Source: Lachnospiraceae bacterium
Lineage (GTDB): Bacteria > Bacillota > Clostridia > Lachnospirales > Lachnospiraceae
Direction: 5' to 3'
Assembly (NCBI GenBank): GCA_022791755.1
Contig: JAAVZR010000027.1
Coordinates: 1 to 64,000 of the forward strand
DNA: 64,000 nt
Shown: positions 27,171 to 37,499 of the stretch, piece after piece
Numbering within the stretch: position 1 is the first letter of the stretch
How the letters are laid out: each line of letters begins with the position of its first letter
Notes under the pieces: generated by a model
The model's input: the letters and a program-made list of their open reading frames with translations, nothing else
Database searches by the model: none
What the model was told of the DNA's origin: nothing
Position numbers and translations under genes: made by a program

Positions 27171-28718
27171 TTAACTGATGCCGTCAGGTTTTGGTTCAGC
27201 AGTCCCAGGCACATCATTTCTGTGCGCCGCTATGAATGTGGAAACATTTTCCGTACGGATATCAATTCTATCATCCGCCTCATTATTGACCTTCAGATAG
27301 ATATACATGGGCGTCTCGCCCGGAACGCCGCCAATCAAAACCTCGAAGAGCTCGTCGATCTCGTAGCGCATGATGTACAGACCTGAGCCAATATCCTGCC
27401 CCTGATATCGCCCAAAATCGGACCAGGTAAGCGAGTCTCCTTTTTGTGACAGCATGACCACATCATCAAGGGTCAATTTTCGGTTTTCAATCCTGTTATT
27501 CTTTACCTGTATCCAGCGTATATAGGCCCATTGACGTTTTTCAGAGTCCACCGTATTGAGATCAATGGGCGTTGCGCACTCCTGATACGTGTAGAAATCT
27601 TCTGCTTCAGATGGGTGAATGAAATACTCGATGCCTTCAAGCCCTGTATTGTTTGCCTGTTCGCCCGTCAGTCTGCCGGCAGACTGGTAGCCATAGGGTA
27701 AGCTGGATACTGGCATATATGGGGCGACATAGGCATCGCCGTTCATGATCAAAGCCGGACGTTCTGTATTTGGGGAGTTTGGTTCTGTTTTTACCGGATT
27801 TGTCAAAAAACATATCGCCACGAAAACACAGGCGAGAACCGCAACGGATACAATCCGGAAGGTCGGCTTTTTGTAATTCAACACATTTTTTATTCTTTCT
27901 TTTACGCCAATTTCTCCAAAGGCCAGCGGGCAAATTGTTACCAGTCGCCGTTGGGTACTGCACTCCAGCAGGGCGGTGGAGTACTGCTTCTTTCCGTCCA
28001 AATCCATGTGCCGGATGACCTTTTCATCACAGGCCTGCTCAATGTCCCGGCACAGCAGTACATAGGCCGCCCAGCACAGTGGGTTAAACCAGTGAACCGC
28101 CAGAATCAGAAATCCCATGGGCTTCCACCAGTGGTCACGCCTTGTCAAATGTGCCTTTTCGTGTGCAATCACCGACTCCATGGCGCCCATGCCGGATGGC
28201 AGATAGATTTTGGGTCTGACCAATCCCAGGATAAACGGGGACTTCAAATGGTCGCACAGAAAGATGTTTCCCTCATAGGGGATTTTTTCCGCAACGCTTC
28301 GGTGTACTTGTGCATAGCTGATCACAGCATATAACAGCATGGCGGCGACACCAATGAGCCAGATTACCGAAGAAACGAGGATGAATACATAGAATGGGTT
28401 GGCACTATCGCCGGGGTTTGGCAGAAACGTCTCGCCGAGAATGGGATTGACCACATTGTTGACAGCGGGAATGCCGCTGCTGATGACGGGCGTTTCATAC
28501 CGGATGTTATGGGCGTTGAAGGTTTCGGCGCTGGGGATCAGGCTCCATGCGCTCTCGAAGGAGATAGGAACCACCAGCCGCAGAGCGACAATACCCCACA
28601 AAAGAACGCTCATCCCTTTCGGTGTCTTTTTCAACAAGAATCGAAGCAGCGCCACCGCCAGAATCAGCCAGCTTGCGGCAATGCTCATGTTCAGAGTTTT
28701 CAGGAATATATCGCTCAT
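27171..28718 (-). CDS. blaR1: BlaR1/MecR1-type sensor, M56 metallopeptidase
   Basis: A membrane receptor that senses cell-wall antibiotics or envelope damage and inactivates its partner repressor BlaI. The 515-residue protein has several N-terminal membrane helices and the zinc-protease motif HEKAHLTRRDHWWK near residue 185, followed by a further membrane helix and an extracellular C-terminal half (from about 310). That half does not show the usual penicillin-binding STxK domain, so its ligand is probably not a beta-lactam. The ATG at 28718 follows the blaI stop by one base and has a GGCAGGTG ribosome site. Confidence 0.86.
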   Translation of the reverse strand: MSDIFLKTLNMSIAASWLILAVALLRFLLKKTPKGMSVLLWGIVALRLVVPISFESAWSLIPSAETFNAHNIRYETPVISSGIPAVNNVVNPILGETFLPNPGDSANPFYVFILVSSVIWLIGVAAMLLYAVISYAQVHRSVAEKIPYEGNIFLCDHLKSPFILGLVRPKIYLPSGMGAMESVIAHEKAHLTRRDHWWKPMGFLILAVHWFNPLCWAAYVLLCRDIEQACDEKVIRHMDLDGKKQYSTALLECSTQRRLVTICPLAFGEIGVKERIKNVLNYKKPTFRIVSVAVLACVFVAICFLTNPVKTEPNSPNTERPALIMNGDAYVAPYMPVSSLPYGYQSAGRLTGEQANNTGLEGIEYFIHPSEAEDFYTYQECATPIDLNTVDSEKRQWAYIRWIQVKNNRIENRKLTLDDVVMLSQKGDSLTWSDFGRYQGQDIGSGLYIMRYEIDELFEVLIGGVPGETPMYIYLKVNNEADDRIDIRTENVSTFIAAHRNDVPGTAEPKPDGIS

Positions 28719-28719
28719 A

Positions 28720-29079
28720 TTATTCACCTGCCCTGTCGATCAGTTCACGAATCTCGGTAATTTCCTCGGCTGTCAGCTTCTTCTCACTGGTAAATGCGGC
28801 AAGAAAGGCGGGGAGCGAACCCGCAAAGGTCTCATCCACATACTTCTTGCTATGACGGGCATAGAACTCCTGCCGGGATACAAGAGAAGTTACTGTGCCG
28901 TTATTGTTTTGAAACAGGCCCTTGTCGCAGAGTCGGCGCAGTACCGTGTGTGTGGTTGTCCGTTTCCAGGTGAGTTTTGCCGCAGCCAGCTTTGTCAGTT
29001 CGGAGGATGTGACTGGCTCTCTCTCCCAGATGATGTCCGCAAAACGAGCTTCCACAACCCCTAATTGTATTTCTGCCAT
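28720..29079 (-). CDS. blaI: BlaI/MecI/CopY family repressor
   Basis: A 119-residue winged-helix repressor of the Penicillinase_R family. The DNA-binding part includes EARFADIIWEREPVTSSELTKLAA and LTWKRTTTHTVLRRLCDKG (about 8-60), and the C-terminal dimerisation helices include EEITEIRELID. A strong AGGAGGT ribosome site precedes the ATG. It is cotranscribed with blaR1, whose protease would cleave or displace it. A palindromic operator overlaps the promoter, so the pair is likely autoregulated. No beta-lactamase gene is adjacent. Confidence 0.92.
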   Translation of the reverse strand: MAEIQLGVVEARFADIIWEREPVTSSELTKLAAAKLTWKRTTTHTVLRRLCDKGLFQNNNGTVTSLVSRQEFYARHSKKYVDETFAGSLPAFLAAFTSEKKLTAEEITEIRELIDRAGE

Positions 29080-29102
29080 AAGTATAACCTCCTGTCTATA
29101 TA

Positions 29103-29148
29103 GTGTAGTCTCATATATAGACTACACAATGTAGACAAATTTGTCAAG
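29103..29148 (-). promoter_or_regulatory. blaI promoter and operator palindromes
   Basis: 29103-29127 is a perfect palindrome: GTGTAGTCT, a 7-nt centre, AGACTACAC. It contains the TGTA/TACA halves typical of BlaI sites. On the minus strand TTGACA lies at 29139-29144, with a -10-like element 17 bp on, inside the palindrome. A second palindrome, GACAAATTTGTC, at 29134-29145 overlaps the -35. Repressor bound here would block RNA polymerase. Confidence 0.78.
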
Positions 29149-29252
29149 AACCTTTTTAATAAAGAAAAAATCGTCAATCATGTTCTTGAAAAAATGGCTG
29201 TTTTTTCAGCTGTTCCACAGATGAACTATGGCAGACTATTTCGGATAACCGT

Positions 29253-29797
29253 TTGCTTCAAATACTCAGAGAGATGATATTATCGAAACGGTCAATTATT
29301 TTCAGGCCATTGACTTGTGTATCGATATGGCGCAAGAGCAGCTTACCGAGGATATCATCAAAGAATTGCACCACATTTTGAAGCAAAGTACAAAGGCTTC
29401 CTGGCTTGCATGGTTTGCCGTTGGGGATCATAAGAAAAGAGCCAATATGGTCGGCGGCCGTGAAGCTGCGAAGCCGAAAGAGATTACTCCACGCATGAAG
29501 GTTCTGTTTTCTGAATATGAAGTCAAAGCTGCCGTCACGATTAATGATATCATTCGCTTCCATTATGCGTTTGAACGCATTCATCCATTCCAGGATGACA
29601 ACGGCAGAGTCGACAGGCTGATAGCATTAAAGGAGTGCCTGCGTTTCGGGCTTATTCCGTTTATCATTGAGGATACCAAAAAACTGTATTATTACCAGGG
29701 ACTCTCTGAATGGGAGAAGGGCTATCTGACAGACACCTGTCTGGATGGACAGGATACCTTCAGAAAACCAATGTCCATGTTCGATATCCAGTCATAA
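29253..29797 (+). pseudogene. Fic-family protein, N-terminally truncated remnant
   Basis: The frame matches Fic-domain proteins from about NTQRDDIIETVNYFQAID at 29253 onward, but a stop codon lies just upstream (29246-29248) and the N-terminal part is missing, including the usual inhibitory helix. The conserved segments LTEDIIKELHHIL and WFAVGDHKKR follow. The catalytic loop reads HPFQDDNGRVDRL where the family has HPFxDGNGR, so the loop Gly is replaced by Asp. An internal ATG at 29315 could give 160 residues. It is most likely a decayed AMP-transferase gene or toxin fragment. Confidence 0.75.
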
Positions 29798-29880
29798 AAC
29801 CCTCTTTGGAGATTTCCCTGAGCGGTTGGCTGGAGGCCATAATTAGATAAGTCATTTTTCTTACTCTTTTTTTAATCCTG

Positions 29881-29910
29881 TTTACAAGATTGAACACTCT
29901 GTGGTATCAT
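29881..29910 (+). promoter_or_regulatory. Possible promoter of the LCP gene
   Basis: TTTACA at 29881-29886 and TATCAT at 29905-29910, spacer 18 bp, about 75 bp before the start. Weak match. Confidence 0.4.
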
Positions 29911-29984
29911 GGGACAAAACATGAAAACAGACAGGCAGAAGGCGGCGCTTGCCTTTTGCGATCAGATATCAGAGAGGTTAGATT

Positions 29985-31547
29985 ATGGACAGAGAGATGG
30001 ACCAGGAATTGGAGTTGCAGATCGGACAGGGTCTGGAGCAGTTTTTGGAGAGAGAGATGGATGGGCTTGCCGAAGCAGGAGCGATCCCGGGCTGGCAGGC
30101 GCCTCAGCGTGAGACGAAGGGACCGGAGCAGGGAGAGGGGCTACAAAGGCCGGAGACCGGAGCGGGAAGACAGAGGCCGGATCCGGAAGCAAGGATGCAA
30201 AAACCGGAATCGGGGGGGAGAGCGCAGGAGCCGCAGCCGGGAAAGAGGATACCGAGGCAGGAGTCGGTGGAGAAAGGGCGGCATGAGATCAGAACCGATA
30301 TGCTGCCGCCGTCTTCCCGGAGACGTACCGTGCAGGCGAATATGGCAGGCAGGGAGAGCGCCGCTCGGGAGCCGTCCTCCCGGAAGCCGTCCCCGCAGAA
30401 GGCTGCCGTGCAGTCAGGCTCCGTGAAGAGGGCGGCCCGCCCTGCCGGTAAGGAAGAGACAGCTCTCCGACAGAAGGCGAAGAAGCGGTATGAGGAGGAG
30501 GACGAGGATATCCGCCGCAGGAGTTCCTGGGAGGAGGATGAAGATTACGAAGAAGAGGAGGAGTATGAGGAGGAGAAGCCGAAGCGGCCCCGTCGCAGAA
30601 AGCGCAGAAGATCCCGCCTCAGACGTCTTTTGGTTTTTTTGCTGATCGTGGCTCTTCTGGTCGTGGGCCTGTGGCACTGGGCGGTGGGTAAGGTCTATGG
30701 AAAGATGAATTACAGTCCGGTCGAATCCCTGACGAATGAACCCATGAAGGAGGATGGGGTGATTAATATTCTCCTGATTGGCAATGATTCCCGTTCCCAG
30801 GGGGAGGATGGGCGTTCCGACGCGATGATTCTTCTGTCCATCAGCAGCAGGACAAAGACCATACATATAATGTCTCTTCTCAGAGATATGTATGTGGATA
30901 TCCCGGGCAGAGAGGGGAACCGCCTGAATGCGGCCTATGCTTTCGGAGGCCCGGAGCTTCTGATGGAGACGCTAAAGCAGAATCTGGATCTGGAGGTCAA
31001 TCGCTACATCCAGGTGAATTTTCAGGCTTTTGCCAATCTGGTGGACGCTGTGGGGGGAGTGGATCTGGAACTGAGCAATGATGAGGTGGGGTATGTGAAC
31101 GGGTATCTCACCGAGTACAATAATCTGGAGGGAAGGCCGGAGGGAACCGATTATCTGGACAGCGCTGCCAGCGGTATGCTGCATCTGAACGGACCTCAGG
31201 CGCTGGCCTATTGCCGGATCCGCTATATCGGGAGCGATTTCGGACGTACCGAACGGCAGCGCAAGGTGCTTTCTGAAGTGATGCGCAGAGCGCCCAAGGC
31301 CCTTTTGACGAATCCGTTTACCTTCATCAATAATCTGCTGCCGAACCTGACCACCAACCTGACCGAGGCGGAGTGCCGGCAGCTGAGCCTGCAGATTTTC
31401 CGTCTGGCCGGCTACGAGACGGTTTCCAGCAGCATACCGGTTCCCGGCAGCTATTCCAATGCAAGTATCGGAGGGAAATCGGTGCTGGAGGTGGACTTTG
31501 AGGTCAATAAAGCGTTCATCCGCCAAAACATCTACGGAGAAGAATAA
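29985..31547 (+). CDS. LytR-CpsA-Psr (LCP) family glycopolymer transferase
   Basis: Attaches teichoic-acid- or capsule-like polymers to peptidoglycan outside the membrane. The 520-residue protein has an unusually long, low-complexity cytoplasmic N-terminus (about 1-210): Gln/Glu/Arg/Pro-rich, then an acidic stretch and a run of Arg/Lys. One membrane helix follows at about 214-232. The LCP domain (about 255-440) shows ILLIGNDSR, SDAMILLSI, SLLRDMYVDIPG, NRLNAAYAFGG and the catalytic-site Arg in YCRIRYIGSDFGRTERQR. Ordinary LCP proteins have a short N-terminus. Confidence 0.92.
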   Translation: MDREMDQELELQIGQGLEQFLEREMDGLAEAGAIPGWQAPQRETKGPEQGEGLQRPETGAGRQRPDPEARMQKPESGGRAQEPQPGKRIPRQESVEKGRHEIRTDMLPPSSRRRTVQANMAGRESAAREPSSRKPSPQKAAVQSGSVKRAARPAGKEETALRQKAKKRYEEEDEDIRRRSSWEEDEDYEEEEEYEEEKPKRPRRRKRRRSRLRRLLVFLLIVALLVVGLWHWAVGKVYGKMNYSPVESLTNEPMKEDGVINILLIGNDSRSQGEDGRSDAMILLSISSRTKTIHIMSLLRDMYVDIPGREGNRLNAAYAFGGPELLMETLKQNLDLEVNRYIQVNFQAFANLVDAVGGVDLELSNDEVGYVNGYLTEYNNLEGRPEGTDYLDSAASGMLHLNGPQALAYCRIRYIGSDFGRTERQRKVLSEVMRRAPKALLTNPFTFINNLLPNLTTNLTEAECRQLSLQIFRLAGYETVSSSIPVPGSYSNASIGGKSVLEVDFEVNKAFIRQNIYGEE

Positions 31548-31596
31548 AAATTGCCATTTCTGACCATACTGCCCCTGGAAGGCTTCTGGCGGATAG

Positions 31597-32937
<1,341 letters not shown>

Positions 32938-32946
32938 AAATTTTGG

Positions 32947-32975
32947 TTGAAATCCCTTTTGAAATATGCTATGCT
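32947..32975 (+). promoter_or_regulatory. Promoter of secG
   Basis: TTGAAA at 32947-32952 and TATGCT at 32970-32975 with a 17-bp spacer, directly after the enolase stop. Confidence 0.6.
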
Positions 32976-33004
32976 TATCCTGTTTGACTATAGGAGGTAT
33001 AGAG

Positions 33005-33250
33005 ATGACAGCTTTAAAAATTGGGCTTACCATAGTATTCGTTCTGGTATCCATAGCGGTAGTTGGCATTGTATTGATTCAGGATGGCGAGTCCGGCGGT
33101 CTGTCCGGCTCCATCAGCGGCGGCGGTGAGACTTTCTGGAATAAGAATAAGAATCGTTCTGCGGAAGGAAAGATTGAGAAGGTGACGAAATACCTGGTGG
33201 TTGCATTCATGGTATTGTCCCTGCTGTTGAATCTCCCTGTTTTCGGCTGA
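33005..33250 (+). CDS. secG: Preprotein translocase subunit SecG
   Basis: An 81-residue component of the SecYEG protein channel. Two membrane helices (about 5-23 and 62-80) flank a Gly/Ser-rich loop (GESGGLSGSISGGGETFW) with the conserved FWNKNKNRSAEG segment. The start at 33005 follows AGGAGG. The next genes in many Firmicutes are rnr and smpB; here RNase R is absent and smpB comes directly, after a strong terminator. Confidence 0.93.
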   Translation: MTALKIGLTIVFVLVSIAVVGIVLIQDGESGGLSGSISGGGETFWNKNKNRSAEGKIEKVTKYLVVAFMVLSLLLNLPVFG

Positions 33251-33261
33251 TTACGAAAAGT

Positions 33262-33335
33262 AACAGGGTTCATTGCTTTGCCGGGAGGAGGGCATCCGGT
33301 CTTCCGTCAGAGCAATGAACCCTGTTTTCTTTTTT
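33262..33335 (+). terminator. Terminator between secG and smpB
   Basis: A perfect 16-bp stem (33262-33277 with 33311-33326), with a 33-nt loop, followed by a T-rich tail to 33335. Confidence 0.85.
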
Positions 33336-33439
33336 GCGTCTCAGGAACAGGCACGGTGCGCCGGCGTGCGGGGCGGGAGATCTCAGTGCCGTGGGAGATC
33401 AAAAATGGATTGGATAAGATGGGGTAAAGGAGGAAGAGG

Positions 33440-33907
33440 ATGGCTAAGAAGGAAGGAATCAAGCTGATAGCCAATAACAAAAAAGCCTATTACGATTATT
33501 TCATTGAGGATACCTATGAGGCCGGTATCGCTTTGGCCGGTACGGAGGTGAAATCTCTGCGCATGGGCAAGTGCAGCCTGAAAGAATCCTTTATACGGAT
33601 TGACCGGGGGGAGCTTTTTGTATACAATATGCATATAAGCCCTTATGAGAAGGGAAATATCTTTAACAAAGATCCGCTGCGTGTGCGAAAGCTTCTGGTA
33701 CACCGCTATGAGATCAATAAGATGTCTGCCAAGGTGGCAGAGAAAGGTTTTACGCTGGTGCCGCTGCGGGTGTATTTTAAGGACAGTCTGGTAAAGGTGG
33801 AGATCGGGCTGGCGCGGGGTAAAAAGCTCTATGATAAGAGAGAGACGATCGCGAAAAAGGATCAGAAGCGAGAGGCAGAGAGAGAGCTGCGAGCCCGAAA
33901 CGGATGA
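33440..33907 (+). CDS. smpB: SsrA-binding protein SmpB
   Basis: Binds tmRNA and delivers it to stalled ribosomes. The 155-residue protein shows [31 protein letters not shown] at the N-terminus, then [27 protein letters not shown] and [14 protein letters not shown]. The Lys/Arg-rich C-terminal tail enters the mRNA channel. Length is normal. Start at 33440 after AAAGGAGG. Its RNA partner ssrA lies 1 kb downstream, beyond the ROK kinase gene. Confidence 0.97.
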   Translation: MAKKEGIKLIANNKKAYYDYFIEDTYEAGIALAGTEVKSLRMGKCSLKESFIRIDRGELFVYNMHISPYEKGNIFNKDPLRVRKLLVHRYEINKMSAKVAEKGFTLVPLRVYFKDSLVKVEIGLARGKKLYDKRETIAKKDQKREAERELRARNG

Positions 33908-33954
33908 AATCAACGGGGATATATGGGGAACGGATTAGCAGGAGGAGATAGGAC

Positions 33955-34845
33955 ATGAGACTGGGAGCGCTGGAGGCGAGAGGCAGTAAGATGATCTGTG
34001 CCGTAGGTACGCAGGACGGTGCGATCGAAAAGAAGCAGATCATCCCGACCAGGGGGCCAGGGGAGACGATGGACGAGGTCATTGGCTTTTTTGCGGACAG
34101 CCGTATCGAAGCTTTGGGGATTGCCAGCTTTGGGCCGGTAGACGTACATAAAAGTTCAGCCACCTATGGCTATATACTGGACACGCCGAAGGAGGGCTGG
34201 CGGCATTTTGATTTGCTGGGGACGGTCCGCAGTGCCCTCTGTGTGCCGGTGGAGCTGGAGACCGATATGAACGGCGCCTGTCTGGGGGAGATGACTTTTG
34301 GAATCGCCAAAGGCCTGGACAGCGTGGTCTATGTGAGCATCGGCACCGGTATCGGCGCCGGGGTGGCGGTGAACGGGCTTTTACTCCATGGTATGCTCCA
34401 TCCTGAGGCGGGGCACATGCTCTTACGGCGCCACCCCAGGGACGGCTATGAGGGCATCTGTCCTTTTCACGCCACCTGTTTTGAGGGGCTGGCTTCCGGC
34501 CCGGCCATCGCTGAGCGCTGGGGCCGTCCGGCGGAAACGCTGATAGGAGACAATAAGGTGTGGGAGATGGAGAGCCATTATATCGCCCAGGCCATGGTAA
34601 ATCTGATCCTTGTTATGTCTCCCCGCATTATCATCCTGGGAGGAGGCGTGATGAAGCAGGAGGAGCTCTTTCCGATGATACGCAAACGGGTGAAGAAGAT
34701 CCTGAATGAGTATCTGAATACGGCAGAGATGATGGATATGGATCACTATATCGTGCCGGCCAGCCTCCAGGGCGACCAGGGCATTTTGGGATGCATCGAG
34801 CTGGCCAGAAGAGCGCTTATGCAAAAAAATCCGGTTGACAGATAA
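33955..34845 (+). CDS. ROK-family sugar kinase (fructokinase-like)
   Basis: Predicted cytosolic kinase of fructose or a related hexose. The 296-residue protein has the ROK nucleotide and sugar segments (GIASFGPVDVH, LETDMNGACLGE, YVSIGTGIGAGVAVNG near 124-139) and the zinc-binding region GHMLLRRHPRDGYEGICPFHATCFEGLASGPAIAERWG near 152-189. The spacing of His and Cys ligands in that region matches fructokinases of the ScrK/GmuE type. It lies between smpB and ssrA; the ssrA promoter begins at its very end. Confidence 0.87.
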   Translation: MRLGALEARGSKMICAVGTQDGAIEKKQIIPTRGPGETMDEVIGFFADSRIEALGIASFGPVDVHKSSATYGYILDTPKEGWRHFDLLGTVRSALCVPVELETDMNGACLGEMTFGIAKGLDSVVYVSIGTGIGAGVAVNGLLLHGMLHPEAGHMLLRRHPRDGYEGICPFHATCFEGLASGPAIAERWGRPAETLIGDNKVWEMESHYIAQAMVNLILVMSPRIIILGGGVMKQEELFPMIRKRVKKILNEYLNTAEMMDMDHYIVPASLQGDQGILGCIELARRALMQKNPVDR

Positions 34846-34863
34846 CCGGGAGGTGAATATAAT
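34835..34863 (+). promoter_or_regulatory. Promoter of ssrA
   Basis: TTGACA at 34835-34840 and TATAAT at 34858-34863, both perfect, with a 17-bp spacer. The -35 overlaps the last codons of the kinase gene. Confidence 0.9.
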
Positions 34864-34897
34864 AAGAGTGTGAAGACGAAAGATCTCAGCGTACTCC

Positions 34898-35240
34898 GGG
34901 CTTGTACCGGTTTCGACGGGGGTTCGGAAGTCAGAGCAGCCATCTGCGGACCGTGACCGCATACCAAAACGGACCTAAATATAAACGCTGAAGATAATTT
35001 AGCAATCGCCGCTTAATGCGGCTGTCTGCCTCAGGTTGCTCACAGCCTGAGTGTCAGGCATCATGAATTGTGAGGCACTTTTCTCCTTAAGCTTTGCGGG
35101 AGCAAAAGAATCCATGAAGCTACTGAATCCATAAGCCTGTCTTTCGGCGTATGGAGGAGGGAATGTTCGTAGAGAGACTGTGATGGGAGAAGCTTTGATG
35201 AAAGGGCTTTCGGACGCGGGTTCGACTCCCGCCAGGTCCA
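34898..35240 (+). ncRNA. ssrA: Transfer-messenger RNA
   Basis: Rescues stalled ribosomes with SmpB. The 5' end GGGCTTG (34898-34904) pairs with CAGGTCC near 35233-35239 to form the acceptor stem, followed by a discriminator A at 35240. The 5' TTTCGACGGGG segment and the 3' T-arm GGGTTCGACTCCC are typical. The CCA end is not encoded. The tag frame at 34984-35016 reads N-A-E-D-N-L-A-I-A-A then TAA; the exact resume codon cannot be fixed by eye. The inverted repeat of an apparent mobile island starts two bases after the mature 3' end. Confidence 0.96.
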
Positions 35241-35241
35241 T

Positions 35242-35263
35242 AGAAAAAGGGGCTGTGAAAAAA
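35242..35263 (+). repeat. Left 22-bp terminal inverted repeat of the ssrA-adjacent island
   Basis: The sequence begins AGAAAAAGGGGCTGTG and ends in six A. It is an exact reverse complement of 41405-41426. GGGGCTGTGAAAAAA-type ends are seen in IS1182-like elements, which fits the transposase remnant next to the right copy. Confidence 0.85.
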
Positions 35264-35275
35264 GTCCTTTAACAG

Positions 35276-35322
35276 AAAAGAACACTTTCAGGAATAAAAC
35301 CGGGAGGTGTTCTTTTCTTTTT
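35276..35322 (+). terminator. Terminator downstream of ssrA
   Basis: A 10-bp stem AAAAGAACAC/GTGTTCTTTT (35276-35285 with 35307-35316) is followed by a C and five T. It lies inside the left end of the island. Confidence 0.8.
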
Positions 35323-35491
35323 AGTATCATTTATCTGCTATGTCTAAAATTATAGAAACTCAGGGTAGATGCCGCTTGACATCTTCCCTGCAATCCAGCA
35401 CAATAAAGGTACCATAAACAAGTCAGATGCATGGCTGATATTTCTGGGCATAGACGACCAGGGAACAATCTGACAGTCTGAGGAGGCCACG

Positions 35492-37489
35492 ATGCGACTC
35501 ATTGATCAGTTTGACTCAAAAGATTTATATATTCTGAAAATATTCATCACCCATTTTCAAGAAAAGAAAACCTGCATCACATCCGATCACCTGTCCGGGA
35601 TCACGGGCCGGACGAGTCGGACGATCAAGGATGATATCAAGAGGATTTCTCAACTTCTGGAACGTTGGAATGTGGCGAAGATTGTTTCCAAAAAAGGAGA
35701 AGGTTACCGGATTGTACCGCTGGATTCAGAGGTTTACCAGAAATTTTCTACGACCATCCAGGTTTACAGCGAATTTTATGGCAAGCAGAATCTGGATGCT
35801 TTTAAGAGAAGAATTTTCCTTTTGAAAATCCTGCTGGCGGATGGGAAGCTGACCCTGGATAAGCTGTCAGATATGCTTTTTATCAATAAAACCACTTTGT
35901 ATAAAGACATGAATGAAGTGAAAACCATGCTGAATACATGGGGTGTTCGTGTCAGATCTTCCAGCCGGGGAATCGAGATCATAGATTGCGGAGAGTTGGT
36001 TTACCGCATGCTGATTATCGATGTCTCGCAGGATTTTTTATACGAAACCAGCGGTTTTGATAACTTTAGTTTTTTAAATGAATATACCAGCTCTTTGATC
36101 GGTACAAAAGAAGAATATAAGCAAATTCGGAAACCATTGCTGGATTATCTGAGAGAGATCAATTTTGTGGTGCGGGATTATCATGCCAATGCCCTTGCTC
36201 TTTATGTTTGTATTATGAAAAAGAGGATGGCGCAGGGAGCCGGGATTGACTGGCTTCCGGAAAAGTATAGGAGTTTGGAAAGCTCTAAAGAGTACAAGAT
36301 TGCAGAGAAGATTTTAAAAATTACAGGAGTAAAGCCGGTTGCGAAGGAAGAACTCTTGTCTCTGACGGCTCTTCTTTTGTGCAGCAGAGACTATTGGATC
36401 CAGTCCGATAAAGATGCTGCCTATATGGATCAGAAGCTTTTAGAGGAATGTGAAGAACTGTATCAATATGTCATTACCAACATTGAGGAAGTAGGAAGCA
36501 ATTTTTGGAGCGATATCATCCATTCGGAGCCTTTTCGGGAAAATAAAGCCGCTTTTTTTTCTGAATTTATAAGGATCTTTGTTAATGTAAAGTATGGCTA
36601 CAGCGGTGCATCCAAACTAATTCATATTTTTGAAGCGGCCATATATGATTTTTCACAGCTGGCCATGGAGATATCCAGGTTATTGCTTTACTTTATTCAG
36701 AAAAAATACGATGTAAATATATGCGGAAAGAATTTCCCGATGCTGATTTGCCTGGTGGAGGTGGTTCTGAACCAACTGAGTCTGCGTTCCGGTAAAAAGA
36801 GAATTGCTGTCTGCTCATATCTGGGAAGAGTAATTTCTCATCAGGAGGCGGAATACCTGACGGAGCGGTTTGGCGCATACATTTCCTCCTTGAAGGTTTT
36901 TAACCTGTATGAAATCCGAAAAGAAAATTTTGAGGATTACGATTTACTGATCAGCGACAGAGAGCTTTTGATCAACCATTATCCGATTCCATGGATTTAC
37001 TATAATTTTACGGATCCGGAGAAGGAGTCTTATCTTCTGAAAAAGGTGTTTACAGAGAAGGTTTCCAGGAGATTTATTGATAAATTGGCTTCCATTACCA
37101 AGACCATACAAGATGTAATCAGTACTAATATGATACGGTTTTTTAAGGCACTCTCATTGATTTATGGTCATGACGGTACGGAGGATGTGATCTTTGAATT
37201 TTTAAAAACAAAGAACGGAATCCTAAACTATGGCGGCGGGCCGGTAATATTTTTTTTTCTGGAATACACTTTGTGCAGGAGAGAATTTATTGATGTGTAT
37301 GCAGTAAAAGGATTTGCGAAGTATGCCTTCGTGGTGAGTCTGGACCAGCTTGTGGATATCCATGAAATAAAAGCCTCCAGTATGATTTTTGATCAGTTTT
37401 TGAAACAGGAGGATTATGTAAAAAGGCTGTTTTCTGATGTTTATGGAACATATGAAAAGCTTTTGTCAAATATAAATGAGCAAACATGA
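35492..37489 (+). CDS. PRD-type transcriptional regulator (BglG/MtlR/Mga-like)
   Basis: A 665-residue regulator with two N-terminal helix-turn-helix regions (about 15-70: SDHLSGITGRTSRTIKDDIKRI; about 110-165: LTLDKLSDMLFINKTTLYKDMNEVKTML). PRD-like helical regions follow (about 200-430), then an EIIB-like segment (RIAVCSYLGRVISHQEAEYL, about 432-520) and a C-terminal domain. Such proteins are controlled by phosphorylation from the PTS and usually activate the adjacent PTS genes. It lies just upstream of a complete PTS. Base composition is AT-rich relative to the flanks. Confidence 0.83.
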   Translation: MRLIDQFDSKDLYILKIFITHFQEKKTCITSDHLSGITGRTSRTIKDDIKRISQLLERWNVAKIVSKKGEGYRIVPLDSEVYQKFSTTIQVYSEFYGKQNLDAFKRRIFLLKILLADGKLTLDKLSDMLFINKTTLYKDMNEVKTMLNTWGVRVRSSSRGIEIIDCGELVYRMLIIDVSQDFLYETSGFDNFSFLNEYTSSLIGTKEEYKQIRKPLLDYLREINFVVRDYHANALALYVCIMKKRMAQGAGIDWLPEKYRSLESSKEYKIAEKILKITGVKPVAKEELLSLTALLLCSRDYWIQSDKDAAYMDQKLLEECEELYQYVITNIEEVGSNFWSDIIHSEPFRENKAAFFSEFIRIFVNVKYGYSGASKLIHIFEAAIYDFSQLAMEISRLLLYFIQKKYDVNICGKNFPMLICLVEVVLNQLSLRSGKKRIAVCSYLGRVISHQEAEYLTERFGAYISSLKVFNLYEIRKENFEDYDLLISDRELLINHYPIPWIYYNFTDPEKESYLLKKVFTEKVSRRFIDKLASITKTIQDVISTNMIRFFKALSLIYGHDGTEDVIFEFLKTKNGILNYGGGPVIFFFLEYTLCRREFIDVYAVKGFAKYAFVVSLDQLVDIHEIKASSMIFDQFLKQEDYVKRLFSDVYGTYEKLLSNINEQT

Positions 37490-37499
37490 GTGAGGCGGA

